In this document: piece by piece, positions 32,226 to 38,051 of the stretch | Numbering within the stretch: the stretch's first letter is position 1 | Layout of the letters: each line of letters starts with the position of its first letter | From: a virus | Reading direction: 5' to 3' (one strand) | IMG/VR virus record: IMGVR_UViG_3300007734_000662 | Coordinates: 1 to 38,051 of that record | Length of the DNA stretch: 38,051 nucleotides | Program-made: the position numbers and the translations under genes | The notes under the pieces: generated by a model | The model's input: the letters and a program-made list of their open reading frames with translations, nothing else | The model's database searches: none | What the model was told of the DNA's origin: nothing

Positions 32226-32803
32226 AATTACAAGATTTAAGACTAGCATTAACCGCAACACCTAAAAAAACTGATATTCGTTATTGCCTTAACGGTTTAA
32301 AGATTACAAAAGATACTGTTTCAGCATCAAACGGGCATATCCTATGCCATATCAACACGTATCAAAACGAACTACCCAATCAACTAGATAATAATGATAA
32401 CCCTATTCCAGATAGTTATTTAATCGTTCCAGTAGAAACTATCAAAGCGCTACTTAAAAAGATGGGTAGTAAACACGAAACAAAAGAAGTATGTATATTT
32501 TTAAACAATGGTCGTTATGAACTGCAATGTATGAATGAAGTTGAGATATTTACACCCATTGAAGGTAAGTATCCAACTTTCGATAAAATACTAACACCGG
32601 TAAAAGCAAATAACCATGATGAAAATTTAAATAAAATCTTGCATCAATTTGATTGGGGATATGTCGCCCTGGCTAATGATGCTATTTGCAAGTATTACGG
32701 TAACACTACACCAAAACGTTTATACAGTTGTAATGAATGCGGTTATTTTATGCCGTCATTAGATAATGACATTATTTATGTAATTATGCCATGCAGGAAC
32801 TAA
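32222..32803 (+). CDS. Sliding-clamp-like protein (DnaN-type fold, short)
   Basis: This 193-aa protein resembles phage DNA polymerase III beta-clamp-like proteins. It has a DIRYCLNGLKI strand pair, a VSASNGHILCHIN segment (like the ATDGHRL of clamps), a SYLIVPVETIKALLKKMGS helix, a long beta stretch and EIFTPIEGKYPTFDKIL, which parallels the PxExGKFPDxxxVIP of clamps. Bacterial clamps have three domains (about 370 aa); this has length for only one and a half or two, so it may form a larger ring or act differently. It would help the replication enzymes stay on DNA. By eye the match is good but not certain. Confidence 0.72.
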   Translation: MKLQDLRLALTATPKKTDIRYCLNGLKITKDTVSASNGHILCHINTYQNELPNQLDNNDNPIPDSYLIVPVETIKALLKKMGSKHETKEVCIFLNNGRYELQCMNEVEIFTPIEGKYPTFDKILTPVKANNHDENLNKILHQFDWGYVALANDAICKYYGNTTPKRLYSCNECGYFMPSLDNDIIYVIMPCRN

Positions 32804-32807
32804 GACA

Positions 32808-32924
32808 ATGTATAAAGTCTATTTTGTATATAACCAAACAATCCATTACATGTTATTTGATTATTTAGACACTGCGACACGTTTTGCACTTGAGCATGAT
32901 TCAATAGTCGAATTTACCCATTAA
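32808..32924 (+). CDS. Small hypothetical protein (38 aa)
   Basis: This 38-aa protein begins MYKVYFVYNQTIHYMLFDYL and ends ALEHDSIVEFTH, reading like one small beta-alpha-beta unit. It follows the clamp-like gene by 4 bases. The family is not known. A hairpin terminator follows the stop after a few bases. Confidence 0.55.
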   Translation: MYKVYFVYNQTIHYMLFDYLDTATRFALEHDSIVEFTH

Positions 32925-32930
32925 TCAATC

Positions 32931-32956
32931 AAGGCCGCTTAATACGCGGCCTTTTA
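32931..32956 (+). terminator. Terminator 1 with AAGGCCGC stem
   Basis: An 8-bp stem AAGGCCGC/GCGGCCTT with a 7-base loop is followed by four T in total (32952-32955). It lies after the 38-aa gene and before the 53-aa basic gene. Confidence 0.75.
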
Positions 32957-32976
32957 CTATTCCAGGATATTATAAA

Positions 32977-33138
32977 ATGAACTATAAACCAGGCCGCCCG
33001 GCCATAGCAAAAGAGGATAAAAACATCTTGCAGACTTTTAGTTTAAAACAGTGGCAAGTAAGGCGGTTAAAAGAAACAAAAAACAAAAGTAAACTGATAC
33101 AACTACTTTTAACTAAACATTTTACCAGTCTACCGTAA
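32977..33138 (+). CDS. Small basic protein, possible ribbon-helix-helix regulator
   Basis: This 53-aa, strongly basic protein has an N-terminal MNYKPGRPAIAKEDKN arm, then ILQTFSLKQWQVRRLKETK (strand followed by helix) and NKSKLIQLLLTKHF (second helix). The strand, helix, turn with N-x-S and helix arrangement is that of ribbon-helix-helix DNA-binding proteins such as Arc. It could be the regulator of the early operator, but I have only the pattern. An AGGA precedes the ATG. The gene is flanked by two near-identical terminators, so it seems to be its own transcription unit or an added cassette. Confidence 0.62.
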   Translation: MNYKPGRPAIAKEDKNILQTFSLKQWQVRRLKETKNKSKLIQLLLTKHFTSLP

Positions 33139-33162
33139 GCTAATTTAACTTAATAATTCAAT

Positions 33163-33190
33163 AAGGCCGCCTAACAAGCGGCCTTTTTTT
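33163..33190 (+). terminator. Terminator 2 with the same AAGGCCGC stem
   Basis: The same 8-bp stem AAGGCCGC/GCGGCCTT with a 7-base loop is followed by seven T. It ends the early plus-strand operon 24 bases after the 53-aa gene. Confidence 0.88.
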
Positions 33191-33511
33191 ATACCTTGCA
33201 CTCTGCTATTCCAACCTATAACCTACCCATCAATCAAGCATCTTTACACTAAATAACACGTTTTAAGGCGTTATATTGTAAAAGCAATAGTAACATAGCC
33301 ATAAAAATAAACGTGCCTAAAATCGTTTAAAAACCGCCTAAAAAATAACCCTATTTCCTACTAGGTTGTAGGGTATAAATCCCCTATTTCCTACTAGGTT
33401 GTAGGGTAATTGCTAAAAATCTGCCCGTCAACCAAAAAAGTTTTGCCCAACTATTTCTGAGCAAAACCCAATTTAATCCGATTTGATTTGAAATTTAGAA
33501 ATTTTGGTTTT
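33191..33511. other. Non-coding spacer between early operon and primase, with tandem hairpins
   Basis: This 321-base AT-rich spacer between convergent units has no convincing gene. Its main content is a pair of exact 27-base direct repeats at 33349-33375 and 33382-33408. The rest (33191-33348) has several CGTTTTAAGGCG- or GCCTAAAA-like short words but no clear site. The primase stop is at 33512. Confidence 0.7.
33349..33408. repeat. Tandem 27-base nested palindromes
   Basis: Two exact copies of a 27-base sequence lie 33 bases apart. Each reads CCCTA, TTT, CCTA, C, TAGG, TTG, TAGGG: two nested inverted repeats that can fold as one hairpin. There is no T-run, so a simple terminator is unlikely. 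They could be a protein-binding pair (about three helical turns apart) or RNA processing hairpins. Confidence 0.88.
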
Positions 33512-35815
33512 TCAATTCACAAGTGACAATTTTCTGTTTAGTTCCGGCTCAACTTTTTTCCTAAGTTCTGTTTTACTCAGCGCGTTAATGGCTTCATCAT
33601 CAGGCGCCATGTAAATATGTTTCACGCTGGGAAATTCACGCGACTTAAGGCGACCCATATCTTTCCAGCCAGCTTCTTTAAGAGCGTGTAGAAGTGCAGC
33701 TTGAGGAACCTTGATATTACCTGGTGCAGTATTAACTAACCGATCGCAAAGCGCATGGAATGGCGATGCTATCACGCCTGCTGCAAACTCACCGACACGG
33801 TTACGCATCAGCTCAACAAGATAAGACTCAGCGCTCGACATGCCTTGCTCAATTAAGTTTATTTTGAACTCCGTCATCATCGGTGCAGCTGCTGGATTGA
33901 ACGCTGACACGTCACGAGCATACAACCATGACGCTATGGCTTCATAGCCACCACCTGTCTTGAACCACCCCCACATTGATTGCGCTTCTGCGTAATCCAT
34001 ACGAGGAGCATGTGACCAAACGCAGAACCATCGTCTGTCTTGTGACTCTAATTGAATTGGTACAGGATCATTTGAATAAGCCAGCACAAACAAACGATTC
34101 ACCATATCGTAAGGGTGTAACCCTTTACGGTTTATAGACAACGTTTCTGGAGGCGCAGCAATGATCGGTTTTAATTTGTTAGCCAATGCCCGTCTTTCTC
34201 GTGCATCGGTTTCTTTTAGTTCGTTAAGGACTAAGATTTCACATTCTAATGCGTAACCAAACTGGCTGTTCATCGAATCGTTATCAATGTACCCTCGGTT
34301 CTTAAAGTGAGGGCCACACACTGCCCAGATGAAAGGCGCATACATCGTATCCTTACCAGCTCCTTGATCGCCACCATGCAGAATGGCGTGATTGATCTTG
34401 ATCTTAGGGTTTTGAACTTTGTAAGCCATTACGTTAAAGATATGCTCGAGTTCAGCTTCATTAGGAACTAAGTTCTTGCAATGGTCAAGCCAACGAGTAA
34501 CATTACCAGCCTTACCCGTCACATCAGGACGTGCATCACGCCAACGATTGCCGTACATGTCACCATCAAGAGCGGTCAACATGGTTTCCCCAGCAGCATA
34601 AGTGATCCCCACCAAAGCATGTGCGCCCATCGCTTGTCTGTTTTCGTCATAGCAAACTGAGGCTTCAATCTTACGCCCAGTATGAATGGACTTGCACTCA
34701 AGATGACGGAACAAAGCGTTGAAAGTAGATCGGCTGACTTCACGTCTGGCAACCAAATCAAAATAAGATTCATCGGCTTGAATGTAAGCGAATCTGCTGA
34801 ACCAATCTTTCTTTTCCAATCGTCCTAACTCCTTACGTTCGACTTCAGCAATAGCACTAGCCGCATCTTGGCTAAACATATCAGTAGGTTCGAGTTTAGC
34901 TAATGTATCAACCATAACTGATGCTAACAATTCTTCACGGATCCCATGCGAATGTTTCGGGCCACCTTCTGCCTGCACCCATTCAAGGTAGGTCTTACTG
35001 TCAAGATGTTGGCATGACTCATGGAAGCACATGAAGGCACGATTAACAGGATGATACCTTGCCATAGGATTGCCATCAGAGTGAGCAACAGCATTAATGC
35101 AAGTCACGCCAACCCAGCCTTCACCATTAGCACCCTCGATGACATCACCACGCCCAACAAGCCATGTCAACACATCATCTTTGCCATCGTCAATCAAATC
35201 CACACGCTTAACTGTTGCGGTGTCTGCTTCACATGGAGTAACGCCAAGCGCTTCACATATCTGAGGTAAGGTAAACTCTAATTCAGGATTGAATTTAACC
35301 AGTACGGACTTAAAATTATCTCGACCAGGCTTAAGATTGACACTATCAGGAAGGCGAAAATTACGAACGGCATTAATAGCGCCCCCATCAGTATAACCTG
35401 CATCAGCAATCGCTTTAATAGCTGCACTGAAATCCCCTTTAGTTGGTTGATCGTCAAGGCTGAAAGTATACCCGTATTGATAGTTGCCTGGTGAAGTTTC
35501 CATAATCCATGTTGGAATCAGATCAGGCATTTTTGATTTCGTACCGACATCATCTAACACCAAGAACGCCACCAACTCACAATTGCTTGCAGAAGCACTT
35601 GGTTTGCCGTCTTTAAAACGTTTAATAATAAAAGAGGCAGTATTGCAGTATGTTGCCCCCGAATGTTTAAATCGTTCTGGTAAAAAAGCAGGCCAACTAT
35701 ACTGTTGCGCTCCATCTTTATGAAATAGATTAGGCTTAGGAATTTGTTTAACAAATAATACTGTTTCATGCTCGGGCGCAATGGATATTAAATAATCGAT
35801 AAATGCGTTGTTCAT
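33512..35815 (-). CDS. Primase-helicase (AEP-like primase plus SF3 helicase, DUF5906)
   Basis: This 767-aa protein joins an N-terminal primase-polymerase-like domain (about 1-215; acidic motif FLVLDDVG at 85-91 and ETSPGNYQYGY at 106-116) to a superfamily 3 helicase of the D5/DUF5906 type (Walker A GDQGAGKD at about 480; VLNELKE and DRRWFCVW later). A linker with a His/Cys cluster (CFHESCQH, about 263-270) may bind zinc. It unwinds and primes DNA at the fork with PolA. Its ATG overlaps the HNH stop (ATGA). Motif positions are by eye. Confidence 0.9.
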   Translation of the reverse strand: MNNAFIDYLISIAPEHETVLFVKQIPKPNLFHKDGAQQYSWPAFLPERFKHSGATYCNTASFIIKRFKDGKPSASASNCELVAFLVLDDVGTKSKMPDLIPTWIMETSPGNYQYGYTFSLDDQPTKGDFSAAIKAIADAGYTDGGAINAVRNFRLPDSVNLKPGRDNFKSVLVKFNPELEFTLPQICEALGVTPCEADTATVKRVDLIDDGKDDVLTWLVGRGDVIEGANGEGWVGVTCINAVAHSDGNPMARYHPVNRAFMCFHESCQHLDSKTYLEWVQAEGGPKHSHGIREELLASVMVDTLAKLEPTDMFSQDAASAIAEVERKELGRLEKKDWFSRFAYIQADESYFDLVARREVSRSTFNALFRHLECKSIHTGRKIEASVCYDENRQAMGAHALVGITYAAGETMLTALDGDMYGNRWRDARPDVTGKAGNVTRWLDHCKNLVPNEAELEHIFNVMAYKVQNPKIKINHAILHGGDQGAGKDTMYAPFIWAVCGPHFKNRGYIDNDSMNSQFGYALECEILVLNELKETDARERRALANKLKPIIAAPPETLSINRKGLHPYDMVNRLFVLAYSNDPVPIQLESQDRRWFCVWSHAPRMDYAEAQSMWGWFKTGGGYEAIASWLYARDVSAFNPAAAPMMTEFKINLIEQGMSSAESYLVELMRNRVGEFAAGVIASPFHALCDRLVNTAPGNIKVPQAALLHALKEAGWKDMGRLKSREFPSVKHIYMAPDDEAINALSKTELRKKVEPELNRKLSLVN

Positions 35816-36315
35816 GCTGCCGCCATAGAATTAAATAAATGATATTTTTTAGCTGCCAAAGCATAAGCTTTTCGCGCCTCTAAAATTGTAGTGTAACGCC
35901 CTAAATTAACATTTTTATTATTAACGGAAATACTAGCTCTCCATAAATTATTAACTTTATCAAAAGATACCCCTCTAAAACCACTTTTATTTTTAGCAGA
36001 TAAGCCTAAATTTTGCCTGTTTTCGGCTAACGTAACTTCTCGTAAATTGATTAACCTATTGTCTGATCTGTTTCGATTAATATGGTCTAATTGATTTATT
36101 GGTAAACGCCCATGCACATAAAGCCAAATAAGCCTGTGAGATACATATCTAGCACCCAATAATGTAACGTATCTATAACCATCTGATTGAACAAACCCTG
36201 CTTCACGCCCTACAGAAACACCACGCCTAGGTAATTTATGTGTGATTACCCCTGTATCAGGATCATAACGTAATAATTCTTTTAATTGAGATTGTGTTAA
36301 ACTAGGTGAAGCCAT
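35812..36315 (-). CDS. HNH endonuclease with AP2 DNA-binding domain
   Basis: This 167-aa protein has an N-terminal HNH nuclease (about 60-105; LDHINRNRSDNRLINLR holds the conserved His, Asn and Asp) and an AP2-type domain (about 110-160; SGFRGVSFDKVNNLWRASIS and LGRYTTILEARKAYALAAKK). This is the usual build of phage free-standing homing endonucleases, which cut related phage genomes and spread by repair. It sits between the primase and polA, just after a hairpin terminator, and overlaps the primase start by 4 bases, so it has been fitted into the operon without an intron being visible. Confidence 0.9.
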   Translation of the reverse strand: MASPSLTQSQLKELLRYDPDTGVITHKLPRRGVSVGREAGFVQSDGYRYVTLLGARYVSHRLIWLYVHGRLPINQLDHINRNRSDNRLINLREVTLAENRQNLGLSAKNKSGFRGVSFDKVNNLWRASISVNNKNVNLGRYTTILEARKAYALAAKKYHLFNSMAAA

Positions 36316-36345
36316 AATCGTTTCCTCTTTAAATGATTTGGGTTA

Positions 36346-36386
36346 AAAAAGGTAATCTCTTTCTCGGGGGATTGCCTTTTTGTTTT
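36346..36386. terminator. Bidirectional terminator between polA and the HNH gene
   Basis: Arms AAAAAGGTAATC (36346-36357) and GATTGCCTTTTT (36370-36381) pair over 12 bp with one wobble and a 12-base loop. Both strands have a T-run after the stem, so it may work both ways. On the minus strand it ends polA transcription before the HNH gene. Confidence 0.82.
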
Positions 36387-36402
36387 TGGGCTTATCAGTA
36401 TA

Positions 36403-38051
36403 CTACTTAGAATACCTTTCCATAGTATTTATTTCTACATCCAATGGCAAACCACTACACCATGGCGGTGCGGTACACATAACTTCTACCATACGGGATG
36501 ATATTTTTTCAGCTTCTTCTTTTTTACATTCCACGATAATTTCATCATGCACTGTGGCTATAATTTGTATTCCTTCCAATGAAAGAACCCTAAGTGAATG
36601 ACGAAGTAAATCGTTAGCTGTAGCTTGGGCAATGTTTTCTTGCGCAATTCCTTGCCAAAGTCTAGCTCTAGGCCATTCTTCGGCATCAGCTGTAGGTTTG
36701 AACGCGGCTTTTAAATATGTTACTGACCCATCATCTATACGCGCAAACGGGTAGCATAACACTCGCCCTGACGGAAGTATGTACCAAATATGCTCACCAT
36801 CAAACAAATACGTTACTCGACCAGCCGAGAACTCATGCCCCTTATGACGCATGGCACTCATGTAAGCACGTTCTAACTCTTGGCCGTAAGGTATGCACCA
36901 GGGGTTTGCCACACGCCAACCATTAATCATGCGCTTGATTTGATGCTCCGGCATGTTAAGACCATAAATTCTAGCCATTGACGAAAAAGCGCCTGCACCG
37001 CCCGAATATCCTAGCGCCAACTCTTGCACCTTACCGATGAAACGCTGATCTTTAGTAACTTCTTTAACGTTAAAAGTAGACTTAGCATTTTCGACATATA
37101 CATCACCACCGGATCGAAAAATATCAAGCTTTGCTTCCGATGCTACGTGATTAGATAACCACGGATTGCATCTCGCTTCAATACCTGCCCAATCAGCCAC
37201 GACTAAAACATTACCTTTAGCAGGGATAATAGCAGGTCTAATCATACCTTTTAAAACGTTTGTGACGCGCGTACCAAACGGACTAAGGTCATCGCCTGAC
37301 ATCATCACTGATCGCACTGCTTCAGGGTCTTTAGCACACACACGAGCCATGTTCTGTAACTGGACTCCGTATGAACTAGCACGGCCTGTAGCAGAACCGC
37401 CATTAAAAACAAACGCACCACGAACACGCCCATCTTCAATATCAGCCAGTTCAGCCATACGTTTAAACTTAGCCACCGATGACGCGCTAATGTCGTCAAT
37501 ACACTGAACAACGTCTAGCACTTCAACGGGTAAATCCATTTGCAGTAATGCCATCCGAGTAGCTTTGTTTAAGGATAACTTCTCATCCACCATCATCAGT
37601 TCAGGATCGATACGTTCTGCTACCCATTCTTTTAATTTAGGCGAACGTGCAGAAGCGATGCCTGTAATATCTTTAACTAACGCCTGAATATCCTCAAGCT
37701 CAGTCGTAGCATAACCGATAGCTGCATGACATAACGGCACATCGACTAATAATCCTTTGTCATTGATGCGTTCATTGACATGGTAATCCAGCAGTTCATC
37801 ATCAGATAATTGACGAAGTGCCAGACTGACTTCACGCATAGCATGAACATCTTGCTCACAGTAATGGATTAACTCAGGCAATAACGCAGTATTGTATGGA
37901 GGTACGCAACATTGACGGATTAACTGTTTACCTCGATGATCTTTTTTCATCTTGGCTGACATCGCCCGTCCAATATCTTCAAGACTTCCTGGCAGACAAT
38001 TAGCTCTTGCTTGTGTAGCAGTACAATAGAACTGTTCCAGCTCAAAGTTAA
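36403..38051 (-). CDS. polA: DNA polymerase A family, main part (5' end continues at 1-365)
   Basis: This is the C-terminal 549 codons of the phage polymerase; the reading frame is open to the window end and continues at 365-1 through the 127-base overlap. Exonuclease motif III YCEQDVHAM is near 37853-37879. Polymerase motif A is VVADWAGIEARCN, motif B KVQELALGYSGGAGAF and motif C ATVHDEIIVE, all in the right order, with the metal-binding Asp residues in A and C. An internal ATG at 37962 is not the start. It is flanked downstream by a hairpin terminator (36346-36386). Confidence 0.93.
   Translation of the reverse strand, partial: NFELEQFYCTATQARANCLPGSLEDIGRAMSAKMKKDHRGKQLIRQCCVPPYNTALLPELIHYCEQDVHAMREVSLALRQLSDDELLDYHVNERINDKGLLVDVPLCHAAIGYATTELEDIQALVKDITGIASARSPKLKEWVAERIDPELMMVDEKLSLNKATRMALLQMDLPVEVLDVVQCIDDISASSVAKFKRMAELADIEDGRVRGAFVFNGGSATGRASSYGVQLQNMARVCAKDPEAVRSVMMSGDDLSPFGTRVTNVLKGMIRPAIIPAKGNVLVVADWAGIEARCNPWLSNHVASEAKLDIFRSGGDVYVENAKSTFNVKEVTKDQRFIGKVQELALGYSGGAGAFSSMARIYGLNMPEHQIKRMINGWRVANPWCIPYGQELERAYMSAMRHKGHEFSAGRVTYLFDGEHIWYILPSGRVLCYPFARIDDGSVTYLKAAFKPTADAEEWPRARLWQGIAQENIAQATANDLLRHSLRVLSLEGIQIIATVHDEIIVECKKEEAEKISSRMVEVMCTAPPWCSGLPLDVEINTMERYSK
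37925..38051. repeat. Terminal overlap, right copy
   Basis: This is the right-hand copy of the 127-base overlap. Mismatches lie mainly toward the 3' end of the aligned segment (from about base 71 of the overlap), at third codon positions. Confidence 0.93.

Noticed and set aside
35812-36315. The HNH gene as part of a group I intron or intein
   Set aside because: The flanking primase and polymerase frames are intact and continuous, so it is a free-standing gene.
1-38051. Integrase, excisionase or CI-type repressor indicating a temperate phage
   Set aside because: No Tyr or Ser recombinase motif and no two-domain repressor was found; the small HTH and RHH-like proteins are not enough to claim lysogeny.
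1-38051. tRNA genes
   Set aside because: No cloverleaf with the expected T-arm and anticodon arm spacing was noticed in any intergenic stretch; a covariance scan would be needed to exclude them fully.

Overview
This window is an almost complete, circularly assembled genome of a P22-like podovirus, about 37.9 kb unique, AT-rich, infecting an unidentified bacterium. The host is probably Gram-negative, which is inferred from the P22-type tail machine and a small GH24 endolysin without a wall-binding domain. The two window ends overlap by 127 bases inside one gene (a family A DNA polymerase), so the molecule is circular or circularly permuted. The overlap is only about 91% identical and nearly all differences are synonymous, which points to assembly from a mixed (metagenomic) population. 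No integrase, recognisable CI-type repressor, tRNA gene or CRISPR array was seen, so a lytic lifestyle is the simplest reading.

Layout. (1) Replication and recombination genes sit on the minus strand around the junction. From 36315 down to 33512 are an HNH/AP2 homing endonuclease and a primase-helicase. From 38051 down to 36403, joined to 365-1, is DNA polymerase. From 2169 down to 401 are a DUF2800 PD-(D/E)XK nuclease and a likely ssDNA-binding protein. (2) A plus-strand accessory operon (2279-7363) carries a VRR-NUC nuclease, a DUF3310 protein, many small overlapping genes, a SNF2-type helicase and a small secreted or anchored protein. (3) The late minus-strand block (30600 down to 7364) follows P22 gene order closely: TerS, TerL, portal, scaffold, coat, a decoration-like protein, tailspike, gp4-like, gp10-like, a long fibre, the three ejection proteins (246, 465 and 551 aa, matching P22 gp7, gp20 and gp16 in order and size), a collar fibre, and a lysis cassette (holin-like, coiled-coil membrane protein, DUF5856-like, lysozyme). 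(4) A non-coding control region (30601-31428) holds A-tract/G-run repeats, a dense cluster of DnaA-box 9-mers around an AT-rich stretch, and a promoter with a palindromic operator. (5) That promoter faces a short plus-strand early operon (31429-33138) with small proteins, a sliding-clamp-like protein and a tiny basic, possibly ribbon-helix-helix protein bracketed by two near-identical terminators.

How the parts fit. Region 4 looks like the replication origin and early control point. Host DnaA, the clamp-like protein, the primase-helicase and PolA would replicate the genome, while the DUF2800 nuclease, the SSB-like protein, VRR-NUC and the SNF2 helicase would process ends and branches. The late block builds a P22-style virion, and several parts are unusual. 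A predicted sulfotransferase plus Asp/Asn beta-hydroxylase pair occupies the slot of P22 gp14. The gp10-like tail hub has about 300 extra residues with three internal repeats. The gp4-like protein carries a fibre-like N-terminal domain. The coat/decoration genes form their own unit between two strong hairpin terminators.
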